A DNA stretch of 64,000 nt from G963676655 sp963676655 (GTDB taxonomy: Bacteria; Verrucomicrobiota; Lentisphaeria; Victivallales; Victivallaceae): positions 1 through 64,000 of the forward strand of contig CAXXKX010000004.1 of NCBI GenBank assembly GCA_963676655.2, given 5' to 3'. Positions 10,263 through 19,353 of this stretch are shown here, piece by piece (position 1 is the first letter of the stretch; each line of letters begins with the position of its first letter). The translations under genes were made by a program, and so were the position numbers. The notes under the pieces are model-generated. The model did not search any database. It had not been told where the DNA came from and saw only the letters and a list, made by a program, of their open reading frames with translations.

Positions 10263-11344
10263 TTTGCGGCGGTGCCTTCGGTATAGAACGGCAGTGAAGT
10301 TATTTCTCCTTCAAGGTGTTTGCGCCCGGCGTCCAACAGCACTTTTTCATCGCTGAAATCAGTCGGGACGTAGGCCATCGCGATCGCGCAGCCCAGACTG
10401 GGGGAAAACGCGCCGGATGAGACTTTGCCGATAACTTCTTCCGCCTGGTTCAATACAGCGGTGCCTTCACGCGCCGCCCGGCGTCCGTCAAGTTTGATTC
10501 CGACCAGTTTTTTGCCCGGTTCATTATTGCGCAAAGCGTCGCTGCCGGGGAATACGCGGTCCGGGAGTTGATCAAGTTTCAACATCGGGCCGTAACCGGC
10601 CTCGACCGGGGTAGTTTCAGTATTCAGTTCGTGTCCGTACAACGCATAGCCCATTTCCAGCCGCAGGGTGTCGCGTGCGCCGAGTCCGGCCGGTTTGACT
10701 TGCTCGAACGACAGCAGATAATCCCACATATCGACCGCTTTCGCCGCATCGAAATAGAGTTCAAAGCCAAGTTCTCCGGTGTAACCGGTCCGGCTCAACA
10801 GACAGCTGATGCCGTTGATAGTGGTTTTGATCCAGCGGAAATATCGGGGCAGGGCGGTTTTGTCCAAGCCGGCGGCGGCAAGTACGTCGGCACTGCCGGG
10901 GCCCTGCAAATCCAGTTTCGCGGTTGCGTCTGATTCGTCGGTAAAACTGATGCCGTCCGGCAGCAGGGCTTTGATACGTTCGGCATCGCCTTCACGAGTT
11001 CCGGCGTTAACAACGATATAAAATTCATCTTCGGCCAGACGGTAGACGATCAGGTCGTCCATAACGCCGCCGTTATCGTTCAGCAGGAAATTATACCGGC
11101 AAACTCCGACCGGTTGTCCGGCGACGGGGCGCGCAAAAATTTTGTCCATCGCGGCTTCCGTGTTATTTCCCTTGACCCGGAATTCTCCCATGTGGCAGAT
11201 ATCGAACAACGATACGGCGTTACGGGTATGAGCGTGTTCAGCCAGGATCCCCTCTGAATATTGCACCGGCATATTCCAACCGGCAAACGGAACCATTCTG
11301 GCATTAAGCTGACGATGTGACTCGGCAAGTGGGGTTTCCTGCAT
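10259..11344 (-). CDS. gcvT: Aminomethyltransferase, glycine cleavage T protein
   Basis: A 361-residue product of normal family length. It begins TPLAESHRQLNARMVPFAGW and contains SLFDICHMGEFRVKG, the GDAER/GPGS folate-domain stretch and SRTGYTGELGFELYFDA, all typical of GcvT. It transfers the methylene group from the aminomethyl-lipoyl H protein to tetrahydrofolate, releasing ammonia. The ATG at 11344 has AGGAG eight to nine bases upstream. gcvH and gcvP are not in the window, so the rest of the complex must lie elsewhere. It is convergent with the DUF4838 gene. Confidence 0.95.
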   Translation of the reverse strand: MQETPLAESHRQLNARMVPFAGWNMPVQYSEGILAEHAHTRNAVSLFDICHMGEFRVKGNNTEAAMDKIFARPVAGQPVGVCRYNFLLNDNGGVMDDLIVYRLAEDEFYIVVNAGTREGDAERIKALLPDGISFTDESDATAKLDLQGPGSADVLAAAGLDKTALPRYFRWIKTTINGISCLLSRTGYTGELGFELYFDAAKAVDMWDYLLSFEQVKPAGLGARDTLRLEMGYALYGHELNTETTPVEAGYGPMLKLDQLPDRVFPGSDALRNNEPGKKLVGIKLDGRRAAREGTAVLNQAEEVIGKVSSGAFSPSLGCAIAMAYVPTDFSDEKVLLDAGRKHLEGEITSLPFYTEGTAAN

Positions 11345-11622
11345 GATTGCTCCTATTATATTGATGATAAATTTAGCTTTTTTACAAGCGATTAATTTAC
11401 TCCAAATATCCGGGAATTAAAGTTATTTTTATAATTTTTAAGGAAAAATAACGCCTCTCATAATCTCCGGCAGTGTTGGTAAATTGTTTACATTTATAAC
11501 CAGTAACTGCTTTTGTATTTTGATGTAAGTTATTTGCCTTTAATTATATATGCATTATTTATAGTCAGGCGTATAGTTAATTTAGATAAAATTAATCAAA
11601 ACAGAAATCGGTTGAACTTGTC
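11345..11622. other. AT-rich intergenic region between gcvT and DUF3806 gene
   Basis: No open frame of note is seen. It was checked for a glycine riboswitch ahead of gcvT, but the conserved aptamer cores were not recognised. A TATAAT-like string lies very close to the gcvT ribosome-binding site without a convincing -35 partner. The region presumably holds divergent promoters. Confidence 0.5.
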
Positions 11623-11651
11623 TTGAATTAGAATATTTTCTGCGTTATATT
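11623..11651 (+). promoter_or_regulatory. Putative promoter of the DUF3806 gene
   Basis: TTGAAT at 11623-11628 and TATATT at 11646-11651 are spaced by 17 bases. The start codon is 40 bases further on, with GGGAGG at 11678-11683. Four of six and five of six bases match consensus. Confidence 0.55.
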
Positions 11652-11691
11652 GGTTGTATGCATAAAATCATATTCATGGGAGGTTGTCAGT

Positions 11692-12234
11692 ATGGCTTCA
11701 TTCGTTAAAAAGATTATTAATTTTTTCACCGGAAAAAAAGAGCCGCAGGAAATGACTATCGAAACCCCGGCCGGAAATGTCAAATGCACAACGGAAAATG
11801 TGAAAAATATTATCCAGCAGGTGGAACCGTTAACTCCTGAGAATATGGCTGAAATCAATGCGTTTGCCGCCCGGGGCCCGGAATTTGTCGCGGCTCAGTT
11901 TCCAAATCTTGAAAATCCGGGTTTGGTCGATTATGACAAGGCTTTTTGTCAGTGGCAAAGAGCCGTGATCAAGGGGCATAGTCCGGATGAAGTGATTCAG
12001 ATTCTTGGCGCCGTGCTTGGTAATGCCATGGTCGCGGAATACAATATGGAATGGGTGGTGATTACTGATGAATACGGTACTGATTTCGCGGTCCGCAGCA
12101 CTGGCGAGGCGGAAGTGGTATCCTTTCCGTTCTCGAGCGTCTACAAAAGGATTGCTGATAACAAATACGATTTCATGAATGGAATATTCTATTCAGTCAA
12201 ACCCGTTCTTGAGCGTCTACAAAAGGATTGCTGA
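11692..12234 (+). CDS. DUF3806-like protein with C-terminus altered by a 76-bp duplication
   Basis: The ATG at 11692 is chosen because GGGAGG lies eight bases upstream. The product has 180 residues. The central part LGAVLGNAMVAEYNMEWVVI followed by TDEYGTDFAVRS resembles DUF3806, a family of uncharacterised bacterial proteins. The N-terminus (ASFVKKIINFFTGKK) is amphipathic and not a clear signal peptide. The last residues (KPVLERLQKDC) are read from a second, out-of-frame copy of a 76-bp segment. Without the duplication the protein would end SVKQAFEQN. The change replaces the natural tail but leaves the DUF3806 core whole, so function may survive. Flanked by gcvT and a glycan cassette; role unknown. 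Confidence 0.7.
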   Translation: MASFVKKIINFFTGKKEPQEMTIETPAGNVKCTTENVKNIIQQVEPLTPENMAEINAFAARGPEFVAAQFPNLENPGLVDYDKAFCQWQRAVIKGHSPDEVIQILGAVLGNAMVAEYNMEWVVITDEYGTDFAVRSTGEAEVVSFPFSSVYKRIADNKYDFMNGIFYSVKPVLERLQKDC

Positions 12235-12278
12235 TAACAAATGCGATTTCATGAATGGAATATTCTATTCAGTCAAGC
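12127..12278 (+). repeat. 76-bp direct tandem duplication
   Basis: Copy one is 12127-12202 and copy two 12203-12278. They differ at three positions (12134/12210, an A/G in the AAATRCG stretch, and 12201/12277). Because 76 is not a multiple of three, the second copy is read in another frame and brings an early stop at 12232-12234. The few mismatches suggest the duplication is fairly recent. Confidence 0.9.
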
Positions 12279-12390
12279 AGGCCTTTGAGCAGAACTAATA
12301 TTTGTTACTATTTGTATTGGCCTGCCATTTTTTGATTTTTTTTTGATTTTCCGTTTAATATCAAAAAAATGTTTGTATATAAACGGTTTC

Positions 12391-14889
12391 TTATTTTAAT
12401 TTTGGTTCTATCAGGAATTCAGACGTATTCAGCGGTCGACCGTAAAATCTGATTTTTCTCATTCCGCCAACAAACTCAGGTATGCCCTTGTACGGGAATT
12501 TGCATGCTCCGCCAATAATCATCGGGTTGATCCATTCGCTATGGCGATTGGGCTGCATTGGGACCTGCCCTTCCATTTTACCGTTGATATACAACCTCAA
12601 ATACTTCAGGTCATATACTGCAGCCACATGTGTCCATTTATTCTTTGGAATTGTTGTTACAGAGACAACTTGTGCAGTGTATTTTGAGTTGACGGTTGTG
12701 ATTTTATATCCCCCAGCACTTTCTGTCGGTTTTCCTCGACTGGCCATAATTCTGCCTCCGGGTAATATAGCCAGATTAATTTGTCCGTTTCCTGATGCAA
12801 GAAAACTCTGCTTCTTTTCCGTATTTTCCGGGCAAATATACATTTCGTAGGTAAACGAATATGGGAACGCCGTTCCTCCCATTATAGCTCCATACCCTTT
12901 GCCATCAAAATAAAGACAAGGTTTACCAAAATAATTTTTCAGATAACGGCCTTGCGCTTTTTGAGTAGAGGGCATCAATCCGGTATGCTCATAACGGTAG
13001 CTTGTCCGGTATAAAGAGCCTCGTCTGAAAGTCGGAGCCAATGAGCCGTTATGTTCGTTTCCCGATGAATCCAACAGGAAGGTGCCGGCATCAAAGTCGC
13101 AATTATACAGGAAGAACGGTACCCGGTAATCTTTGACGGTGATCGTTTTAACGTTTTTCTTTTCAAGCGAATAAATTGGCAGTTCAACATTGTTGTTGCG
13201 TGAGCCGTCGTATACCCAGATTGCTTTGGAGAGATAACGCGCTCCTTGTGAATTTGATAATTCAATATTATACCAATCCAGGGCGGATTGTGGTGAGACG
13301 ATAGCCATCGGCAGAGAAAAATCGAGTGTTCCACGGTCGATCTTTCTATATTCACGCCAGTTATGCAGGATTCTCATTTCACTGCCGCCGCGATTTATTT
13401 TGCCTCTTACACCGGCTGAATTGCCGCTGCAGGCAAACAGGACCGGATTGTCTTTAAAAACGAATGTTCCTCCTGCTTGAGTATCATTTATTTTCCACGG
13501 CTTTGGAACCGTTACTTGCAGTGCATACTGATTTGATCTGGCCCAGAACAGTAGACGGGGGCGAATGCTTGTAACAATATTAGTGTGCGGAAAGAATTGG
13601 GATAAATGCCATTTGTCCCACCGGTAACGCAATCGGGGGTAAATCCCTTTGTAGTCATTGAAATACTCGGATGGCATTGAGAAACTGAAAACTTTAAGAG
13701 ACTCAAGGGATTTTACGCTTTTTTTAAAGGTTCGTAATTTTTTGTTATCCCCCGTCCATAATTCAATTTGTGCAATCAGTTCTTTGTTTTTGATTTTTGC
13801 TGGGAAAATTAACATTTCGCAATTCAGGAATTGCCCCAGCAAAACATGTGTTGGCCAGGTTATGTAGATTAGCGGATGTTCCGTTTCCGGCGCTTTTTCA
13901 CCCCGGTATTGCGCCGTAAAATATTGCAGCAGCCGCAAGCGGATATCTTCAAGTTCATAACTTGGCATGATCCGACTGTTTTCCAGAATATCGAACCAGT
14001 TGGTAACCGTGATTGAATCAGGTTTAGCGTCCAGCGTGATACTCCATGATTTCCGATATTTAGAGGTCAAACCCGGATCGACTCCTCCGTACCAGTGGTG
14101 ATTGGTATAGTTTGTATGTACAGCCGCTTCAAAAATTTTTTCAGGGAACTCCTTACGCATTATCGGAGCAATGACGGCAAATAGTTGTTCCTGGGTATTT
14201 GAACTCCAGTTGCCGTACATGGATATACCGTCAAATGCTTTTAAAAGATCTCGAGCGGTTGACGCCCACTTATCTTTGGGTTTTCCCACCAGAGCACAGT
14301 CAAAAAGCCATATCATACTGCCATATTTTTTTTCGACAGCGGTAATTATTTTTTTCCATTCTTCAGAGTTAAAACGGCTTGGACGATATATAAACACCAC
14401 TGGCCGTCCATCAAGTCGGTAAAAACCTTTGTGTTCCCATAAATCTTTGCCGAATTTGCCAAATACTTTCAGCATAAACTCAACGGCCTCATCAGCCGTC
14501 TTTCCATGCACCTGCATAAACGGCATCACTTTCATACCCGTCCCGGACGCGGCAAAGCCATCAGCGACTTCCTGGGCTCCATTGACGTATGATGCGGTTT
14601 CCATTTGCAGCCCGGTAAGTCCATATTTATGATATCGTTCGGCAACCTGTTTCCACATTTCGACTTTATTCTCAGAAAAGTTATCCCATGAATAATCGGG
14701 TCCTCCCCAGAAAAAAAGTTTATGGTCAAGATTCGGGGGCCACCATGGATTTGCCGTGCACCACACTGTTTTTTTGTATGCGGTTTTGTCAAATTTAGGG
14801 CGCGGATAAGATTTTTTAAATACGCGCTCAGTTCCGTGGGCAAATGATAACACTGAAAATAATATCAGCAGCAAAACTTTAATTTTCAT
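12391..14889 (-). CDS. GH71/GH99-like glycoside hydrolase with C-terminal LamG-like domain
   Basis: An 832-residue protein with a signal peptide (MKIKVLLLILFSVLSFAHG). Residues about 40-340 resemble the GH71/GH99-type barrel: YHKYGLTGLQMETASYVNGA, KVMPFMQVHG, GFYRLDGRPVVFIYRPSRF and WLFDCAL. Such enzymes cut alpha-1,3-glucans or alpha-mannosides. Residues about 590-830 form a concanavalin-like LamG domain (YDFDAGTF-type start, SFTYEMYICPENT, WTHVAAVYDLKYLRLYINGK) likely to bind carbohydrate. It follows the prepilin gene by 33 bases on the same strand and lies downstream of a LacI gene, so it is probably induced by a sugar. Exact family membership is uncertain. Confidence 0.7.
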   Translation of the reverse strand: MKIKVLLLILFSVLSFAHGTERVFKKSYPRPKFDKTAYKKTVWCTANPWWPPNLDHKLFFWGGPDYSWDNFSENKVEMWKQVAERYHKYGLTGLQMETASYVNGAQEVADGFAASGTGMKVMPFMQVHGKTADEAVEFMLKVFGKFGKDLWEHKGFYRLDGRPVVFIYRPSRFNSEEWKKIITAVEKKYGSMIWLFDCALVGKPKDKWASTARDLLKAFDGISMYGNWSSNTQEQLFAVIAPIMRKEFPEKIFEAAVHTNYTNHHWYGGVDPGLTSKYRKSWSITLDAKPDSITVTNWFDILENSRIMPSYELEDIRLRLLQYFTAQYRGEKAPETEHPLIYITWPTHVLLGQFLNCEMLIFPAKIKNKELIAQIELWTGDNKKLRTFKKSVKSLESLKVFSFSMPSEYFNDYKGIYPRLRYRWDKWHLSQFFPHTNIVTSIRPRLLFWARSNQYALQVTVPKPWKINDTQAGGTFVFKDNPVLFACSGNSAGVRGKINRGGSEMRILHNWREYRKIDRGTLDFSLPMAIVSPQSALDWYNIELSNSQGARYLSKAIWVYDGSRNNNVELPIYSLEKKNVKTITVKDYRVPFFLYNCDFDAGTFLLDSSGNEHNGSLAPTFRRGSLYRTSYRYEHTGLMPSTQKAQGRYLKNYFGKPCLYFDGKGYGAIMGGTAFPYSFTYEMYICPENTEKKQSFLASGNGQINLAILPGGRIMASRGKPTESAGGYKITTVNSKYTAQVVSVTTIPKNKWTHVAAVYDLKYLRLYINGKMEGQVPMQPNRHSEWINPMIIGGACKFPYKGIPEFVGGMRKIRFYGRPLNTSEFLIEPKLK

Positions 14890-14922
14890 TAATTTAACCT
14901 TTATTACCTTATATTTTATCGA

Positions 14923-15636
14923 TTATTTTTTTACCTTGAAATAGTAAGCGTCTCCGCCCTGAAATCTGTTTGAGGCAAATTTTTCATATGTGACATGTCC
15001 ATCCGCCCAAACTATATTCGAGCCATTTTCATGATTATCCGCCAATTGCCAGTTAGGATCGGTGTTAACGGTTCTCATCAGGAAATAACCATATGGCTTG
15101 ACCCCGTATTTATCACTCCATACATCGCCGACCACTATTGTTTCAGATGGTTTATCAAGTTGTGTGTTTTTAACCATGTCGTCATCACGAAGAGCTCCGA
15201 GATGATAAATGTTGTAGCCATAATGTATCCAGTTATACGCGGTGGATGATTTGGGATTTGTTACGCAATTATAGGTGCTTTCCATATGAACGAAACGTGA
15301 TGATGTCGGACAATGCAGGATTTTTTCAGTCAGATAAGAATTTTGTTTCATTGAATATGCCCAGCTCCATTTCCATGATGCGGTTGAGTTAGCCCACCAG
15401 TTGTAAGTAGCTGGTATAAAAAAGCCGGAGTTATCTTGTTGGTATGAGGCATGTGCAAATCCGATTTGCTTGAGATTTGATGCACAGCTTATCGCATATG
15501 CCCGATCTCTGGCTTTATTCAAAGCTGGTAACAGCATGCTGGCAAGTATTGCTATAATAGCTATTACTATAAGAAGTTCGATTAATGTGAAGCTGTTTAT
15601 CTGTTTCAACCTGGCTTCGTTTGTTTTGGTATTCAT
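14923..15636 (-). CDS. Prepilin-like protein ahead of the GH71/99-like enzyme
   Basis: The 237-residue product has a 15-residue leader (MNTKTNEARLKQINS) followed by FTLIELLIVIAIIAIL, the pilin transmembrane helix with Glu at +5. Ser instead of Gly precedes the presumed cleavage site. The soluble domain holds ARDRAYAISCASNLKQIGFA just after the helix and ends with NHENGSNIVWADGHVTY, the DGH signature. It lies between the LacI gene and the hydrolase gene on the same strand. The pattern of pilin gene then glycan enzyme repeats four times in this window. Confidence 0.85.
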   Translation of the reverse strand: MNTKTNEARLKQINSFTLIELLIVIAIIAILASMLLPALNKARDRAYAISCASNLKQIGFAHASYQQDNSGFFIPATYNWWANSTASWKWSWAYSMKQNSYLTEKILHCPTSSRFVHMESTYNCVTNPKSSTAYNWIHYGYNIYHLGALRDDDMVKNTQLDKPSETIVVGDVWSDKYGVKPYGYFLMRTVNTDPNWQLADNHENGSNIVWADGHVTYEKFASNRFQGGDAYYFKVKK

Positions 15637-15698
15637 GGTTTTTCCTTTTATTGTTTCCGGTTATTTTTTTATGGTAAAATATTGTTGCAATCAGTTCT

Positions 15699-16736
15699 TC
15701 ATCCACTTTTCCTTGGAATAAATTTTGATTCAAGTACACAGTTATTATTGCATGGACTTTCATTCCGGATAGCGTCAATCAGCATTCCGGCGGCCCTGCG
15801 CCCGATTTCTTTGCGGGGGACATCCACGGTTGAAAGTTCAGGATAGGCTGGATTGTTGTCGAAGCCGATCAGTGCTTTTTGTTCCGGAACCGATATGCCA
15901 ACTTCAGTCAGTTCGCGAATCCAACGGTCAGCCATGGGATCATTGGCGGTCAGCATTGCGGTGAAACTGTTCAGAACTTTTGGGTTAGCTACAAGTTTTT
16001 TAATTCCCGGTTCATCCGGAGCACTGTAGATAAGTTCGGGATCAAATAATCCATGTTGTTTTATTTCTTCTTCAAAGGCTGTTCTGCGCTGATCGACAAA
16101 ACCGCGAGCCGTCTTATCTACATGCTGAAAAAACGCAATTTTTCGATGTCCATTTTCCACGAGATGACGGACCGCCTGCTTGATTCCTGGGGCAGGGTCA
16201 ACAGATACTTCAGCCAGGTTTTCTCCCTGAGCCGGGAGTGAATTCATAATGACCGCCGGTATTTTTCGTTCGGAAATTATTTTATGTGCCGCTTCGAGGT
16301 ACCTGTAACCAAGAAAAATAACGCCGTCTGAGTATGGATACCCCAGGTGTTTTGAGATCGCTTTTGCTTCCGCTTCTTCACGGGACATCAGCGGGAGCAG
16401 TTTTACGTCAAAGTCGTGTTCCGCACAGTAACCGATAACTCCGCATATTAATTCCCAGGTCAGTCCTTCATGATGAACATGAAAATCCGCAAATTGTCGA
16501 TGATATAATTGTTGACTGTCGATGATCAGAGTCAAGGTATCGGTTTTTAACGTACGCATCCGTTTGGCGTAAATATTGGCCCGAAAACCTAACTGTTCAG
16601 CCGCGGAGATGATCTTTTTTCTGGTTTTTTCGCCAATCAAATGACACTTGTCTGGATCCAGGGCGCGTGATACCGTCGACTGGGTTACATTTACGTATTC
16701 CGCGATATCTTTATGACTTATCGGTTTTGTTGACAT
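15699..16736 (-). CDS. LacI-family transcriptional regulator
   Basis: A 345-residue product. Residues 5-50 are the LacI helix-turn-helix and hinge (ISHKDIAEYVNVTQSTVSRA). Residues about 65-340 are the periplasmic-binding-protein-like effector domain, with EGLTWELICGVIGYC, HRKIAFFQHVD and FTAMLTANDPMADRWI, and IGFDNNPAYPELSTVDVP near the end as usual. It probably senses a sugar and controls the pilin-hydrolase pair downstream, and itself: palindromes sit on its own promoter. The ligand is unknown. Confidence 0.92.
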   Translation of the reverse strand: MSTKPISHKDIAEYVNVTQSTVSRALDPDKCHLIGEKTRKKIISAAEQLGFRANIYAKRMRTLKTDTLTLIIDSQQLYHRQFADFHVHHEGLTWELICGVIGYCAEHDFDVKLLPLMSREEAEAKAISKHLGYPYSDGVIFLGYRYLEAAHKIISERKIPAVIMNSLPAQGENLAEVSVDPAPGIKQAVRHLVENGHRKIAFFQHVDKTARGFVDQRRTAFEEEIKQHGLFDPELIYSAPDEPGIKKLVANPKVLNSFTAMLTANDPMADRWIRELTEVGISVPEQKALIGFDNNPAYPELSTVDVPRKEIGRRAAGMLIDAIRNESPCNNNCVLESKFIPRKSG

Positions 16737-16752
16737 AACTTAATTTACTTTC

Positions 16753-16798
16753 TGCATTCGTATGCATAAAGTATAATGCATAGCAATGCATTTGTCAA
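16753..16798 (-). promoter_or_regulatory. LacI promoter with overlapping operator palindromes
   Basis: On the minus strand TTGACA (plus 16793-16798) and TATACT (plus 16770-16775) are 17 bases apart. The spacer holds the pair AATGCAT (16775-16781) and AATGCATT (16785-16792). Downstream of the -10, TGCATTCGTATGCA at 16753-16766 is a near-perfect palindrome with a central CG, the shape typical of LacI-family operators. This implies autorepression. Confidence 0.7.
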
Positions 16799-16912
16799 TA
16801 GGCCATTTCGAAAAAAAGCAAATTTTGATATGATTATAATCATACAGTTTGACTGTTAAAAAATAGTAAGTATTTTCTAATGAACTATTTGTTTTATTTT
16901 TTTGTTCTTTGA

Positions 16913-18190
16913 TTATTGCGGGATGTAATGATATTCACCCTTGGGGAATATCGCTGGAACAATTACCAGCAGGACACAGACGAACAAAATCGCCAGACCG
17001 TAACCCAGATACATTGTATGGAACATGGTGAATTCAAATGATCCGATAAACCATTTAGGCGACAGTATGCCGGAACCGATTATTAGAGAAGACAAAAATC
17101 TGGCGCTGCCGATACCGGCAGAGTACATGCTGATGCAAAACGCCATCGCCAGCGCTTTATTGTCAGGGTTGGCCAGCGCCATCATTTCAGAAGATACAGC
17201 GACTGAGGATATCGCAATGAAGAACCCGTAAACAATCAAAAGCGCTGAAATGATGTAAACTGCGAACGTACCCTGTCCGCTGAATGCAAATAATAAAAAG
17301 TTAACCAGCGCGAAAGTCATGTGGACTGCTAAAAGCATTTTTTTGATGCCGAGGCGTGAAATAATCGGTCCGGCACAGAGAAAGCCGATGATTGTTCCGG
17401 CTAAAGCCAGCGAGGAGACGATGACCACGATGTTATCCGGGGTGTTGAGTTGTTTCTTCAGATAGATAAATGTCAGCGGAACGGTTCCCTGGGCCGCCAG
17501 ATACAAAAAAGCCAGATAAACGGAAAAACCGACTATCGGCTTGTTGGCTAAAACCATTTCCATGCCTTTTTTGAAGTTGAAGCTTTTACGTTCGGTGTTT
17601 TGGACTTTTATCCGGTAAATATAAAAAGCCCGGCCCAGAAGAGAGATTGCGGTAATGATAATTATTGTCTGCAATATCCATAAATCCGGATTTTTTCCCA
17701 TGACCAGGCCGCACAAAAAGAAAAAGGCGACACAGCAGCTCTGCCAGGAAAAACGCAACAGGCCGAAAAAGTTGCTCCGGTCTTTTTCAGGTAGAAAATC
17801 ATCAAGAAAAGGAAACCAGGCGGCCGCGTAAAACGCCATCAGGGACACGAATACAATCAGCATAAGCAGCATGCCGTATTTTGCCAACGGACCTAGTAGC
17901 GGCGTGAAGGCCAGCAACAGTATTGCTAAAGATCCCCAGTATGTGCTTATCATAATGGTTTTCTTGTAACCTATTCGTCCGGCGATATATGCGGCCGGAA
18001 TTATAAAGAAACAGTTCATTATACCGGGCAGGGCGGTTGTCACCATTGACAGCATACTGCCCGCTCCTAGCATTCCGGCAAACAAAATGATCACGGCGCT
18101 GTCTTGAATCATGATGGAGGAAAGAGAGCCGAAGCAGGCCGAGAGGATTGCCAGTCTTTGCTCTTTACGATTCTTTTTTTCCTGATGCAT
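16913..18190 (-). CDS. MFS transporter
   Basis: The ATG at 18190 (MHQEKKNRKEQRLAIL) is preferred over a TTG at 18205. The 425-residue product has about twelve hydrophobic segments and the MFS loop 2-3 pattern AGRIGYKKTIMIS. The middle basic loop (RIKVQNTERKSFNFKKG) divides the two halves. It lies upstream of and on the same strand as the LacI gene, separated by 176 bp that contain the LacI promoter. A role in sugar uptake is plausible from context, but the substrate cannot be told from sequence. Confidence 0.85.
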   Translation of the reverse strand: MHQEKKNRKEQRLAILSACFGSLSSIMIQDSAVIILFAGMLGAGSMLSMVTTALPGIMNCFFIIPAAYIAGRIGYKKTIMISTYWGSLAILLLAFTPLLGPLAKYGMLLMLIVFVSLMAFYAAAWFPFLDDFLPEKDRSNFFGLLRFSWQSCCVAFFFLCGLVMGKNPDLWILQTIIIITAISLLGRAFYIYRIKVQNTERKSFNFKKGMEMVLANKPIVGFSVYLAFLYLAAQGTVPLTFIYLKKQLNTPDNIVVIVSSLALAGTIIGFLCAGPIISRLGIKKMLLAVHMTFALVNFLLFAFSGQGTFAVYIISALLIVYGFFIAISSVAVSSEMMALANPDNKALAMAFCISMYSAGIGSARFLSSLIIGSGILSPKWFIGSFEFTMFHTMYLGYGLAILFVCVLLVIVPAIFPKGEYHYIPQ

Positions 18191-18292
18191 TTTCAGATAT
18201 GTCAACTTTCCGGTATATTTTGTTTAATAAAAAATGTAATAAAAAAAATTTTGGAAATACAGGGGGATGGGTTCTTAAGGAATTCAGCGGTA

Positions 18293-19153
18293 TCAACGTG
18301 CCACGGATGGCAGGATCGCAATCGGCAGTCCCTCTGAATCAGCAAAGCGCAGGTAGAACTGCCACGGAGCACTGAAACACAGAGTCTTTACGACAATATA
18401 ATTGATACCTTTTTTCAGGTAAACTCCTTTGACCGAATCCTGATCAAACTTTCCGGTACGTTTTTCCCGGTTGAACGTTTGCTCCAGTTTCCCGTTAACC
18501 CAGATTTTCAGGTAATCGCTGCTGCCGGTTTTCAGAATTAGATTTTTCATTTCCTTGGGACAAAAAAGTGACGTGACCGCATATGCCGCAGCCGGGCCGT
18601 TTGCCTTTTTCCAGAGCGGATAAAGATCAACTCTGCCCATTGGACCTTTGAGCGGAGCCGGCAATATTTGCCATTTACTTCCGCCTGGAATTTGTTCAAA
18701 ACCGTTAAGATTCTTCTCATTTTGGACGAATTCATGATGGATGATAGCCGGACCCTCAGCTTTTATAATTGATGCCGAGGCCGGATAAGGTCCGGAAATT
18801 TGCCAGCACATGACAAACGATTCCGGTTTGAGAAATGGACTTGCATCTGCATTGATATAACAACGGTTCAGAGCTTTTGGTTGAGACGGAGCGGGCTTTG
18901 GAGCCGGCTTGGGTGTATTAATTTTTTTTGCCGGAGGAGCTTTGGGAGCCGTTTTGGGAGGAATTACGACCTTCTGTTTTACCGGGTTCTTTTTTTTTAT
19001 TTCAACAACTGCCGGCTTTTCAAAAGGCGTCTTCAGCTTTTTTTCCACTTCTTCACGTTTTTTTTCTTCGTTTTGTTTGCGCGACGATACACAACCGCTG
19101 AACAGTAGTGCCGCGGTCATGCAGGAAATCATAATTTTAAGCTTGAATGACAA
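18293..19153 (-). CDS. Lipoprotein with Pro/Lys-rich linker and beta-rich domain
   Basis: A 286-residue product. With the TTG start at 19153 (GAGAGA upstream) the N-terminus MSFKLKIMISCMTAALLFSGC is a lipoprotein signal with lipobox LFSGC and acylated Cys21. The ATG at 19132 would lose the basic residues. Residues 22-95 are charged and rich in Lys and Pro (KKTPAPKP-like), a spacer across the periplasm. Residues about 95-286 contain CWQISGPYPASASI and DYLKIWVNGKLEQTFNREK, similar to the jelly-roll domains that carry a WVNG turn in glycan enzymes. Function is unknown; surface carbohydrate binding is an inference. Confidence 0.7.
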   Translation of the reverse strand: MSFKLKIMISCMTAALLFSGCVSSRKQNEEKKREEVEKKLKTPFEKPAVVEIKKKNPVKQKVVIPPKTAPKAPPAKKINTPKPAPKPAPSQPKALNRCYINADASPFLKPESFVMCWQISGPYPASASIIKAEGPAIIHHEFVQNEKNLNGFEQIPGGSKWQILPAPLKGPMGRVDLYPLWKKANGPAAAYAVTSLFCPKEMKNLILKTGSSDYLKIWVNGKLEQTFNREKRTGKFDQDSVKGVYLKKGINYIVVKTLCFSAPWQFYLRFADSEGLPIAILPSVAR

Positions 19154-19353
19154 TGTTCTATCTCTCTAAAATTTCCAAAACACAGGGAGCGCCCGGTGGT
19201 AAAATCTAGCACGGTTTGTTAAAATTACCAAGTCGGAAATATGTTTTTTCGAGACATTTTTTTCCTGTCAGTCTGGAAAAACTCTCCGGTTAATGTATTA
19301 TACATATTATGCAGTAATACCATATTTAATATCAATAGCCAAAGGACTATGTA

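Noticed and set aside
11345..11640. Possible glycine riboswitch ahead of gcvT
   Set aside because: The conserved aptamer cores were looked for on the minus strand and not found.
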